Source: UBA6244 sp041582875 (GTDB lineage Bacteria; Bacteroidota; Bacteroidia; Bacteroidales; F082). Taken from it: 16,747 bases of DNA. Shown here one piece after another: positions 1 to 7,616 of the stretch. Position 1 is the stretch's first letter. The number at the start of each line of letters is the position of its first letter. The DNA is taken from assembly GCA_041582875.1 (NCBI GenBank), contig JBFHGX010000085.1, positions 1-16,747 on the forward strand. Reading direction: 5' to 3'. The notes under the pieces are model-generated. The model had not been told where the DNA came from. It saw only the letters and a list, made by a program, of their open reading frames with translations, and made no database searches. The position numbers and the translations under genes were made by a program.

Positions 1-354
1 GAAACAAAGCACATCATGAAAATGGCTAGGCAAGTCATTATAAAAATTCTTATCATCATTTGATTGTTAAGATTCGTTTACAATCAAACCATAAATGGAA
101 ATGAAGGTATTCTAGCCTGGTGAATAAGTGGCGCAATGTAAGTAAATTATTAATCTGTAATCATTCTAAATAGAAAGAATAACCTGAGTATGTCAAATAA
201 CATATCTTTCAATACTTGAATAACTTACAAAATAAACAGGCTGGCTCCGAAAAAGTGAATTATTCATTAAAACACATGGGTTTATTATACTTCAGATACC
301 ACTATCAGTAGATGGAAACAAGGCAAAAAAAAGAAAAAAATTCTAACTCACTTC
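1..354. other. non-coding stretch at left edge
   Basis: No convincing gene is visible. The region is AT-rich, and short open stretches have no family-like composition. The only structure I can support is the inverted repeat at 59-88, listed separately. It lies downstream of the minus-strand secreted-protein gene. The last bases before that gene's stop give a T-rich run on the minus strand, but no strong hairpin precedes it. Confidence 0.6.
59..88. repeat. 9-bp perfect inverted repeat with 12-nt spacer
   Basis: The arms TTTGATTGT (59-67) and ACAATCAAA (80-88) are exact reverse complements separated by 12 nt. The stem is AT-rich and no T tract follows on either strand, so a strong intrinsic terminator is unlikely. 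It could be a weak hairpin or a protein-binding dyad; the role is unknown. Confidence 0.45.
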
Positions 355-1392
355 CTATCTCAATACCAGCTTATGGACTATTGAAGTATGCTTTGACTCC
401 ACTTTTACAAAATACAAACCGGGTTTAAACAAGTGCAAATCTAAAGTCAGGGTGTTTTTCTGTTTAGAGTGATAGGATTCAACATAGTGATATCCATTCC
501 ACACCTCAACTTCTGTCAATTCTTTTCCCGTAATGGTAATTATGTCCGATGCTGGATTTGGAAAAATAGAAATGGCTGAATTCAAGGATGGAAGATCATC
601 TTCAATGGAAGTAATATTACAATTGATGGGGTCAGGAAAATCTGATAACACATAGGAATCCAGTCCCAAATACTCCACCACGCAATTGCCTGGATCAACC
701 CTAAAACTCCAAGTATGATTATTGACACAACCTGCTAAAGAATCACCCCACGCCAAGGTAAAATCAAAAAGTTGAAATCCATTTATTACCTGATATTGTA
801 TGCGGCTGCCATTAGAAGTAATAAGCTCAGGAATGGCTATAACAATCCCTTCAAAATCAGAGAATAATTCCGCAACTGGTGAAGGATTCAGCAACATCTG
901 AGTATTCAAAACCAGGAAATTATAATTTGGATCAGAAGCTTGAATATAATATTCATATTCAGCAATAAACTCATCCAATTCACTATAACCGGTAACAAGC
1001 TGGTTAATTTGCCAGTTATGCGTCCACGATATAGTGGTGTCGTAACGGATATAAATGGCAGGATAGAAAGGAGATGCATAATTGATTCTATCATGAATAC
1101 AAAACATATCAAAAATCGAATCCCTTGCGCTAAAGGAATTTGTATTAAAAATGGCTGACAATCCTCTCCAAATTGAATCCTGATGATACCAGGGAACAAT
1201 AATCTCATTGGTGTCTGTGGATGATATCTCTAACATTCTAGCCAAAGCAAGATCAGCCACATCGGCAGCGTAATGTTGCGCGAGACCCCACGGCAGTTCA
1301 CAACTTTATTGTTCTTGACCATAAAGATTAACATTCAGTACAATAACCATATTAATACTGAATAGAATTGTCAATAAAAGAGTATTTTTCAT
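355..1392 (-). pseudogene. T9SS-sorted secreted protein, interrupted by in-frame TAA after signal peptide
   Basis: Reading from ATG at 1392, the frame gives a clear signal peptide (MKNTLLLTILFSINMVIVLN, then VNLYGQEQ). It then hits TAA at 1306-1308 (codon 29) and continues in the same frame, with no further stop, to TAA at 355-357, for 345 codons in all. The sequence just after the stop (SCELPWGLAQHYAADVADLA) reads as normal protein, so this is a single substitution-type nonsense codon and not a frameshift. The last ~74 residues are a typical type IX secretion sorting domain, with a SIFPNPASD motif and a final GLYFVKV...HKLVLR beta pattern. The middle ~240 residues match no family I recognise. 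Restarting at GTG 1260 would lose the signal peptide, so a functional secreted product is unlikely unless the stop is a sequencing error or is read through. Confidence 0.8.
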
Positions 1393-1596
1393 AATGGAAA
1401 GCTTTAATTGTTTTGCGATAAAATGACATGACCTAAAAGCTAAAAACCAACGTAAACGTACCTCATTTTCAATAATTAGGACGTCTATTTGACCTTTCAG
1501 TTGCTTGTACAGACAAATATTTAGTCGACTATATATCACTCACTACCTTTCAGTTTCCTGAATTTCAACGTCCCCAACAATTTCATTACCATTTTT

Positions 1597-1628
1597 GTTG
1601 TACATTGTTATACATTGTTGTACATTTG
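1597..1628 (+). promoter_or_regulatory. promoter of J-domain gene containing three tandem 10-bp repeats
   Basis: TACATTTG (1621-1628) fits the Bacteroidota -7 element TAnnTTTG. GTTG (1597-1600) lies 20 nt upstream in the -33 position, and a full TTTG at 1594-1597 is 23 nt away. The interval is made of three tandem decamers: GTTGTACATT (1597-1606), GTTATACATT (1607-1616) and GTTGTACATT (1617-1626). The predicted start site is close to the ATG at 1649, so the leader is very short. Repeats inside the promoter spacer would suit an autoregulator such as the small downstream protein, but that is inference. Confidence 0.55.
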
Positions 1629-1648
1629 TAAAAATAATTCATTGAAAA

Positions 1649-2008
1649 ATGAAATACTTTAACCGTGTTTCGAGTCTCTCTGAGCTCAAACTCTTACATC
1701 GTCGACTGGCCATGCTCAATCATCCGGATATTGGTGGTGATGTTTCAGTAATGATGGAAATCAATAGTGAGTACGAGATTGTTAAAAGGAGATTTTTAGC
1801 ATATAAGCAAAAATTCGGGCAAGTATCCGAAGGTGATTTGGTTATGGTAAACGGCTCTATTTCAGAAGTAATTCAGGTTTCACCCGATCGTTTTAAGGTA
1901 AAGTCGACCTATTCATATCGCATTGCCGAATTCAGCAAACTCGACGGCATCTGTTTGAGCAATCCAAAATTTATTGCCACACCATACAAAAGTATACAGC
2001 GATGGTAA
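1649..2008 (+). CDS. short J-domain protein
   Basis: This 119-residue protein has an N-terminal truncated J domain. Helix II with basic residues (LKLLHRRLAML) leads into the hallmark HPD loop at residues 25-27, followed by GGD and helix III (INSEYEIVKRRF). It has no Gly/Phe region or zinc fingers, so it is not the housekeeping DnaJ. J domains stimulate Hsp70 ATPase activity, so a DnaK partner is expected. The remaining ~65 residues contain a basic, beta-rich segment (residues ~58-105) of unknown role. Small J proteins of this layout are often seen on plasmids, phages and integrative elements. The stop codon overlaps the start of the next gene, which suggests translational coupling. Confidence 0.75.
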   Translation: MKYFNRVSSLSELKLLHRRLAMLNHPDIGGDVSVMMEINSEYEIVKRRFLAYKQKFGQVSEGDLVMVNGSISEVIQVSPDRFKVKSTYSYRIAEFSKLDGICLSNPKFIATPYKSIQRW

Positions 2009-2187
2009 ACAAAGACAATAAAATACACACTGGTTTTCGCCTCTCACAACAAAACATCCAGTTCATCGAAAAAACAGGAAGTTCACTTGGTTTAAACAAA
2101 ACCAATACGCTAGATATGTTAATCACGCTCATCAGAACAAATCCAAAGACCATTACCGAACTCATTACCAAGGCTATATCTGAATAA
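2002..2187 (+). CDS. small ribbon-helix-helix-like protein
   Basis: This 61-residue protein starts at an ATG inside the last codons of the J-domain gene (overlap 2002-2008). Its layout is a short strand (HTGFRLSQ), a helix (NIQFIEKTGSSLGL), a turn (NKTNT), then a second helix (LDMLITLI). That resembles the DNA-binding fold of CopG/Arc-type repressors, though the match is judged by eye only. The overlap makes co-translation with the J-domain protein likely. A plausible job is autoregulation at the decamer repeats upstream of the pair. It could also be a non-DNA-binding partner or antitoxin-like protein. Confidence 0.55.
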   Translation: MVNKDNKIHTGFRLSQQNIQFIEKTGSSLGLNKTNTLDMLITLIRTNPKTITELITKAISE

Positions 2188-2230
2188 TTAAAGAATTGCC
2201 AATCCTAGCTAAAATTTATCTATTTTAGAG

Positions 2231-2252
2231 CAAGAATTTTTGAAGGATCTTG
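2231..2252 (+). promoter_or_regulatory. Shine-Dalgarno-like site in a small hairpin before the STAS gene
   Basis: GAAGGA at 2242-2247 lies 9 nt before the ATG at 2257, an unusually clear ribosome-binding site for this window. It falls in the loop between CAAGA (2231-2235) and TCTTG (2248-2252). The five-pair stem is weak. No convincing TAnnTTTG promoter was found between 2188 and 2256, so the che cluster may be transcribed from further upstream or from a divergent promoter. Confidence 0.35.
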
Positions 2253-2256
2253 CTAT

Positions 2257-2589
2257 ATGTCTACTTCCGATTATCAGTTTAATATTAAACACCTTTCAGA
2301 TACCCATGCGGTACTGAATTTATCGGGTGACTTAACTATTGAAAACAGTTCGTCAATACATCAGCAATTTGTTCAAAAAGGTCTTTCTGCAAATACATTG
2401 TCCATTGTTATTCAGGACGTCCGGAATATCGACTTAAGCTTTATTCAATTATTGATTGGTTGTATTCAATCGAGAAATCAAACTCAAAAGCCCACGTTTT
2501 TGGAATTTGATTTTGACAACGCTACACGCGAACTGCTCGAAAAAACCGGTTGTATTGAAACCATTAACTCATTACATAGCGTGAATTAG
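2257..2589 (+). CDS. STAS-domain protein (anti-sigma-antagonist-like)
   Basis: A single STAS domain of 110 residues: an N-terminal strand with AVLNLSGDLTIEN, then the loop/helix segment NIDLSFIQLLIG, which corresponds to the conserved phosphorylatable loop of SpoIIAA-like proteins, then TRELLEKTGCIETI near the C-terminus. Ser at the loop (IDLS) could accept phosphate from a Ser/Thr kinase of the GHKL type. No such SpoIIAB-like kinase is seen nearby. It is the first gene of the chemotaxis cluster and is separated from cheY by one base. In this position it may act as a partner-switch output or scaffold; that role is inferred. Confidence 0.8.
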   Translation: MSTSDYQFNIKHLSDTHAVLNLSGDLTIENSSSIHQQFVQKGLSANTLSIVIQDVRNIDLSFIQLLIGCIQSRNQTQKPTFLEFDFDNATRELLEKTGCIETINSLHSVN

Positions 2590-2590
2590 C

Positions 2591-2956
2591 ATGAAAAAAA
2601 CTGTACTTATTGTAGACGACTCTTTCAGCATCCGTGAATCCATAGCCTTTTTTCTTTCTGAATCAGGTTTCGAAATCATCAAAGCCCAAGACGGTCAGGA
2701 CGCATTGAATCAGTTAGATGGAAAAATAATTAACTTAATCCTTACCGATCTTCATATGCCCGTAATGAATGGAATTGAACTAATTTCAAATGTCAGAAAA
2801 ATCGATCAATATAAAAGAGTCCCCATATTGCTGCTGACCACCGAAACGCTAAACGAAAAAAAAATCGAAGCAAAAAAAGCAGGTGCGACGGGATGGTTAT
2901 GCAAACCATTTGAAAAAGAGAAGCTTATAAATGTAATTAATAAGGTATTAAGGTAA
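2591..2956 (+). CDS. cheY: CheY-type single-domain response regulator
   Basis: A stand-alone receiver domain of 121 residues with no output domain. The acidic pair is Asp9/Asp10, the phospho-acceptor Asp53 lies in ILTDLHMP, the switch Thr83 is in LLLTTE, and Lys105 is in the KPF motif. The aromatic switch position equivalent to E. coli CheY Tyr106 is Trp102 (GATGWLCKPF), a variant found in other CheY-like proteins. It should be phosphorylated by the adjacent CheA. Its stop and the cheA start overlap as TAATG, so the two are co-translated. Whether it acts on a motor or on another target cannot be read from the sequence. Confidence 0.88.
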   Translation: MKKTVLIVDDSFSIRESIAFFLSESGFEIIKAQDGQDALNQLDGKIINLILTDLHMPVMNGIELISNVRKIDQYKRVPILLLTTETLNEKKIEAKKAGATGWLCKPFEKEKLINVINKVLR

Positions 2957-5034
2957 TGGAAGATTTCAGGAAACTTTTTTACGATGAAGCCAGGGATCTT
3001 CTTTCTAAGTTAGAGGATTCCCTAATGCTTTTAGAAAGCGACCTGAATAACAAGGAGCTTATTAATGAGGTGTTTCGGATTATGCATTCATTAAAGGGCT
3101 CTGGCGCCATGTTTGACTACATTAATCTGAGTGAGTTTACACACCACCTTGAAACGCTGTATGATCAAATCCGTAATGGCTCTATTAGGCTAACTGCCGA
3201 TATTATTGACTTCACCTTCAGCACAACTGACATTATTGGTCAATTGCTCGATGACGATAACCAACCCGACTTGTTGAATCTGACATCAGAAAAAAAACGA
3301 TGGATCGATTCACAATTAATTAAACAAATAGATAAACTAAAAAACGAGGAGTCCATAGTTGGAATTCCTGTTTCAAATACCAACCTGACCAATTCACAAT
3401 TGTATTACATTAAATTTGAACCCGATGAAGGTATTTTTAATGATGGCACAAACCCCTTATACCTTATTGATGAGTTGGTCGATCTGGGAGAATCAATCGT
3501 ACAGATGTGTTATCATAAAATTCCGGATTTTAAGGAGATAGATACTGAGAAATGTTTCTTGTATTGGGTATTGATATTGGCCACTGAGGCGGATATTTCA
3601 GAAATCAATGATGTGTTTATTTTTGTGGAAGACGACTGTAGTATAGTGATTGAGCATATATCAGACGGTCAGCTGTTATCGCAAGCCGAAGCCAGAACTA
3701 TGCTAAAAAACCAACTGGTGCTTAATCCCAATGATTTAGATGCTTTTAAAAACATTTGTGATAGATTGACCGCCGGAAGTCATAACGAAAAAAAATCGCC
3801 TGACAGTTTTAACATAAACAAAACCACTGCAAAAGAGCAAAATCATGAAGGGCAGTTAGTTGACCCAAACAAAGGGTTAGAACCCATAGAAACCGTTAAA
3901 GTTTCTTCAAAGAAACTCGATTCGCTGATCAACCTAGTAAGCGAATTGGTTACGACCCAGGCACGTTTGGTAACCATCGCTAATAGCATTCAATCCAACG
4001 AACTAACCAATTTAACTGAAGATTTCCAGCATCTCTCAAGACAATTTCGCGATACTGCCTTTGATATGAGGTTAATCCCCTTGAGTCATATGTTGGTTAA
4101 ATACAAAAGACTGGTTCGCGACTTATCGCTAAGCTTGAATAAAAAAGTGGTATTTACCACCGAAGGTACTGATACCGAACTCGACAAGAGCATTATCGCT
4201 GGCATTTCCGATCCTATCATGCATATCATCCGTAACGCTATGGATCATGGCATTGAATCGCACGAAGTACGTTTAAAAAACAACAAACCAGAGACCGGAA
4301 ACATACACCTAAAAGCCGAACATTCTGGAACATCCATCCTGATTACTATTACTGATGACGGTGCCGGAATCGATAAGAAAAAGGTGCTGCAAAAGGCACA
4401 TGAAAAAAAACTCATAGCACAAAGTGACGACCTCAGTGCGGCCGAAATATATCAACTCCTATTGCTACCAGGATTCTCAACCAGTAAAATAGTTACAGAT
4501 GTTTCGGGACGTGGTGTTGGGATGGATATTGTTCGAAAAAAAATAGAAGAACTTCGTGGAGAGGTACGCATGTATTCCGAGTCGGGCGAAGGGACTTCTG
4601 TGTTAATAAAGCTACCCTTAACACTTTCAATTATTGACGGACTGCTGGTTAAAGTTTCGTCCGATCAATTAATTATACCTCTTTCATCTGTCAATCATAT
4701 CTATCAGGTAACAAAGGAAAAGATTGTTAATGCACGAAATAACGTGATAGAATTAGAGGGCACTCAACTACCTTTCATTAATTTACCTGAAAAATTTAAC
4801 GGCTCCAATACAAATAATAACCTAACTCACATTATTACTGTAAGTTACGGAAATAAAACAGTGGGCCTGGTGGTGAATGAATTGATATCTGAGTACCAAG
4901 CAGTTCTGAAGCCCATTGATAAATTCCTTGAAACAAACGAACTGTTTGCAGGAGCTACCATCTTAGGAGATGGAAAGGTAGCACTCGTGCTCGACACCAA
5001 CAAACTAATTGATTATTATACAAATAAAAATTAA
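2956..5034 (+). CDS. cheA: chemotaxis histidine kinase CheA
   Basis: The 692 residues carry the full CheA order. P1 HPt (1-105) has phospho-acceptor His44 in MHSLKGSGAMF. A P2-like alpha/beta region (~147-235) probably docks CheY/CheB. A hydrophilic linker follows, then P3 dimerisation (~311-375, KLDSLINLVSELV). The P4 ATP-binding domain (~376-553) has Asn427 in the N box (RNAMDHGIE), DDGAGID at 467-473 and GRGVGMD at 518-524. The P5 CheW-like domain (~555-690) closes the protein. All catalytic boxes look intact, so it should autophosphorylate and feed CheY and CheB. It overlaps cheY by one base and is followed by cheW after 8 bp. No extra HPt or receiver domain is fused. Confidence 0.93.
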   Translation: MEDFRKLFYDEARDLLSKLEDSLMLLESDLNNKELINEVFRIMHSLKGSGAMFDYINLSEFTHHLETLYDQIRNGSIRLTADIIDFTFSTTDIIGQLLDDDNQPDLLNLTSEKKRWIDSQLIKQIDKLKNEESIVGIPVSNTNLTNSQLYYIKFEPDEGIFNDGTNPLYLIDELVDLGESIVQMCYHKIPDFKEIDTEKCFLYWVLILATEADISEINDVFIFVEDDCSIVIEHISDGQLLSQAEARTMLKNQLVLNPNDLDAFKNICDRLTAGSHNEKKSPDSFNINKTTAKEQNHEGQLVDPNKGLEPIETVKVSSKKLDSLINLVSELVTTQARLVTIANSIQSNELTNLTEDFQHLSRQFRDTAFDMRLIPLSHMLVKYKRLVRDLSLSLNKKVVFTTEGTDTELDKSIIAGISDPIMHIIRNAMDHGIESHEVRLKNNKPETGNIHLKAEHSGTSILITITDDGAGIDKKKVLQKAHEKKLIAQSDDLSAAEIYQLLLLPGFSTSKIVTDVSGRGVGMDIVRKKIEELRGEVRMYSESGEGTSVLIKLPLTLSIIDGLLVKVSSDQLIIPLSSVNHIYQVTKEKIVNARNNVIELEGTQLPFINLPEKFNGSNTNNNLTHIITVSYGNKTVGLVVNELISEYQAVLKPIDKFLETNELFAGATILGDGKVALVLDTNKLIDYYTNKN

Positions 5035-5042
5035 ATACTGAG

Positions 5043-5510
5043 ATGGTTAGCGATGACAATATGAATAATTCCTATCTGACTTTCAAACTAACGAATGAAC
5101 TATATGCTATTTGTGTTAGTCAGACGATTAAAATTTTGCAATGCTCAGAAATCACACATGTACCCAATGCCCCGGAAAGCATGAAAGGGGTAATCAATCA
5201 TCATGGAAACGTGCTACCGGTAATCGACTTAAACCAAACCCTTGGCATGCCCGAAACTATCCGTACAAAGAATACCTGCATTATCATTTTATCGGTAATT
5301 AATCAATCCAAAGAGTTATATTTTGGAGCCATAGTTGATGAGGTACTATCGGTAGAACGTGTTGATGACGCACAAATTACAGCACCTCCATCATTGGGCA
5401 ACAGTAATCCACTAGAACACATTCAAGGGGTGTTTAAAAAGGATGATCAGTTTATCATGATATTAAATATACCTGTAATGTTCAACCACATGGATATTAA
5501 AGTAACATAA
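5043..5510 (+). CDS. cheW: chemotaxis coupling protein CheW
   Basis: A single CheW domain of 155 residues: YLTFKLTNELYAICVSQTIK at the start, the signature MKGVINHHGNVLPVIDL at about residues 47-63, and FGAIVDEVLSVERV later. It bridges the MCP tip to CheA P5. The usual Arg of the NLRG-type signature is replaced by His (NHHG), and the Arg normally following VIDL is Asn; both touch the interaction surface, so partner specificity may differ. The start could be ATG 5043 or ATG 5061 (MNNSYLTF). The second begins closer to the domain, while the first keeps the tight 8-bp spacing to cheA. Confidence 0.9.
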   Translation: MVSDDNMNNSYLTFKLTNELYAICVSQTIKILQCSEITHVPNAPESMKGVINHHGNVLPVIDLNQTLGMPETIRTKNTCIIILSVINQSKELYFGAIVDEVLSVERVDDAQITAPPSLGNSNPLEHIQGVFKKDDQFIMILNIPVMFNHMDIKVT

Positions 5511-5530
5511 ACACTGAGACTAAATGATTA

Positions 5531-5548
5531 TCGTTTTGGGTAAAACGA
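5531..5548. repeat. 7-bp hairpin between cheW and the mcp gene
   Basis: TCGTTTT (5531-5537) and AAAACGA (5542-5548) form a perfect stem with loop GGGT. It sits in the widest gap (78 bp) of the che cluster. No T tract follows on the plus strand (an A-rich stretch does), so it does not look like a plain terminator. It may be an mRNA stability or processing element that sets receptor levels apart from cheA/cheW. Confidence 0.4.
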
Positions 5549-5588
5549 CACTAACAAAAAAGAAAAATAGAGACTAAAAAATAACCAA

Positions 5589-7604
5589 ATGAAGAATCTT
5601 AGCATCACTTTGAAAATTTTAATTTACGTATCCATTTTAGGGTTGGTATGTATATTTATTATGGCCTACGTTTCAATCAATGCCGCAGACAAAATTCTGA
5701 CACAAAGTGCTTACGATCACGTTCGTTCTGTACAAAACATCAAAAAAGCTCAGATCGAAGATTTCATTAAAAACAAAGAAAATGCAGTTACTGCACTTTC
5801 ACGGATGCCTGTTACCATCAAAGCAATTAAAGGGCTATTATTGCTTAAAGAAAGTGAATCTACGGGCGAAGCTGCCCTACTCACGCAGAATGATTTAGTT
5901 CTTTATTCAAAATCCTTTGAAACATACATGAAAGCCAATGCTTTAAGTAATATTATCATTGCAGATGCCAAAGAAGGAACCATTATTTACATGAAAAATA
6001 TTGCATTTGCAAGTGAGACCACCTTAGCGCAAGAGTCAAACATGATATCAAAGGTGTGGAAGTCATGTAAAATGACCGGAGAGGTAGTGGTAAGCGACAT
6101 GGAGTTTGGAAACAACGAAGAAAAGTCACCCTCGATGTTCATTGGCTACCCTGTGATTAATCAAGGTGAAATTATAGCGGTACTTATTGCCGAGGTGAGT
6201 TCTAACGAACTTAATAGAATTATGGGAACGGTTGTTGGACTGGGCCAAAGTGGAGAAACATACATTGTGGGCGATGATTATTTCTTTCGCACAGAATCAA
6301 GATCTATCAAATCAGCTGTTTTGATGCAAAAGGCAGAAACAAGAGCTACAGAACGTGCATTTGCAGGGAATTATGGCACTGAAGTTCTCCAGGATTATCG
6401 AGGAATTACTGTATTAAGTAGCTTTGAACGCCTCAATATCAAAGGGCTCAATTGGGCGGTGATTACCGAAATTGATGAAGCTGAAATTATGGCTCCAAAA
6501 CAAAAGCTAATCAACACTATTTTAATTGTTTGCGGAATAATTATTGTTATAATGGTGCCTGCTACCATTTTGATTGGCTCATCACTTTCAAGACCCATAA
6601 TCAAGCAGGTTGAATATGCCAAAAAACTTGCTGCCGGAGAACTGGATGCCACCATTGATATCAACCAACGCGATGAAATCGGTGTACTTGCGGATGCGTT
6701 GCGAACCATCGCCAAAACTACCCGGGAGGTGATTATCAGCGTAATGGATGCCACCAGCAATCTGGCTGATGCCAGTTCGCAGTTAAGTGGTTCATCTCAA
6801 ATACTTTCTTCAGGTGCCTCTGAACAAGCTTCCTCCATTGAGGAAGTATCAGCGTCTATGGAAGAAATGTCATCGAATATTCAGCAAAATGCAGATAATG
6901 CAAACCAAACGGAAGAACTATCCAATTCGGTTAGTTTGCAAGTGAAAGAAGGAAGTAAAATTATTCTTACAACAGTTAGTTCCATGGAGCAAATTGCCAG
7001 TAAGATATCGGTAATTAGCGACATCGCTTTTCAAACCAATATATTGGCATTAAATGCATCGGTTGAGGCTGCACGGGCAGGTGAATATGGTCGTGGATTT
7101 GGGGTTGTGGCTTCTGAAGTGGGAAAACTAGCCGACAAAACAAAAATGGCTGCAGCTGCCATTGATGCTATCAGCAACGAAAGTGCTGAGGTAGCAGGCC
7201 AAACTAAAGAGATTATGGCAAAGCTTGTTCCCAGTATTCAAAGCTCATCCTTGCTTGTACAAGAAATTGCAGCCGCTAGCAAAGAGCAACGCGACGCGGC
7301 AAACCAAATAAACAATGCCATTCAGATATTGAACGATGTTAGTCAGCAAAATGCCGCAGCAGCAGAAGAAATGGCCACCAACTCTGAGGAGTTATCGAGT
7401 CAGGCCGAACAACTGGTAAGCGTGATTTCTCACTTTAAAATTGCAGGTCACAATGCCCGAAAGGCCAATAATATAAGCAACCGAAAACTCATTACAGAAA
7501 GAAAATCACCTAATTTTAAAAGCAGTAAAACATCTTATTCAAAGGGAGTAGATATTGATTTAAGTGCTCATGACGAGCTGGATGATGAATTTGAAAGATT
7601 TTAA
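5589..7604 (+). CDS. methyl-accepting chemotaxis protein with periplasmic Cache-type sensor
   Basis: A 671-residue receptor. TM1 is at ~10-30, followed by a ~277-residue periplasmic region resembling a double Cache domain: a long N-terminal helix YDHVRSVQNIKKAQIEDFI, and later GLGQSGETYIVGDDYFFR. TM2 is at ~308-330, HAMP at ~331-383 (SRPI...DEIGVLADAL), then the cytoplasmic coiled-coil hairpin. The conserved tip is FQTNILALNASVEAARAGE, with Glu493 and Arg496. Likely methylation sites are Glu418/419 (ASSIEEVSAS) and Glu593/594 (AAAAEEMAT). A basic linker leads to an acidic tail ending EFERF, which fits the CheR-tethering consensus x-[HFYW]-x-x-[HFYW]. The ligand is unknown; Cache domains commonly bind small organic molecules. 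Being inside the cluster makes it the likely dedicated input. Confidence 0.92.
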   Translation: MKNLSITLKILIYVSILGLVCIFIMAYVSINAADKILTQSAYDHVRSVQNIKKAQIEDFIKNKENAVTALSRMPVTIKAIKGLLLLKESESTGEAALLTQNDLVLYSKSFETYMKANALSNIIIADAKEGTIIYMKNIAFASETTLAQESNMISKVWKSCKMTGEVVVSDMEFGNNEEKSPSMFIGYPVINQGEIIAVLIAEVSSNELNRIMGTVVGLGQSGETYIVGDDYFFRTESRSIKSAVLMQKAETRATERAFAGNYGTEVLQDYRGITVLSSFERLNIKGLNWAVITEIDEAEIMAPKQKLINTILIVCGIIIVIMVPATILIGSSLSRPIIKQVEYAKKLAAGELDATIDINQRDEIGVLADALRTIAKTTREVIISVMDATSNLADASSQLSGSSQILSSGASEQASSIEEVSASMEEMSSNIQQNADNANQTEELSNSVSLQVKEGSKIILTTVSSMEQIASKISVISDIAFQTNILALNASVEAARAGEYGRGFGVVASEVGKLADKTKMAAAAIDAISNESAEVAGQTKEIMAKLVPSIQSSSLLVQEIAAASKEQRDAANQINNAIQILNDVSQQNAAAAEEMATNSEELSSQAEQLVSVISHFKIAGHNARKANNISNRKLITERKSPNFKSSKTSYSKGVDIDLSAHDELDDEFERF

Positions 7605-7616
7605 CCCCACCCTGCT

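Noticed and set aside
1..63. Open frame from the window edge ending at TGA 61-63, possibly the tail of an upstream gene
   Set aside because: Only 20 codons with an Ile/Lys-rich, family-less sequence; not enough to call a partial gene.
906..1208. 100-codon minus-strand open frame inside the T9SS gene
   Set aside because: Lies in another frame of a well-supported secreted protein and has no recognisable content.
355..1392. Stop-codon reassignment or selenocysteine-type recoding to explain the in-frame TAA and the TAG in corA
   Set aside because: TAA, TAG and TGA all end other genes in the window normally, and no recoding signal is seen.
6395..6760. 121-codon minus-strand open frame opposite the mcp gene
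   Set aside because: Antisense shadow of TM2 and HAMP coding sequence.
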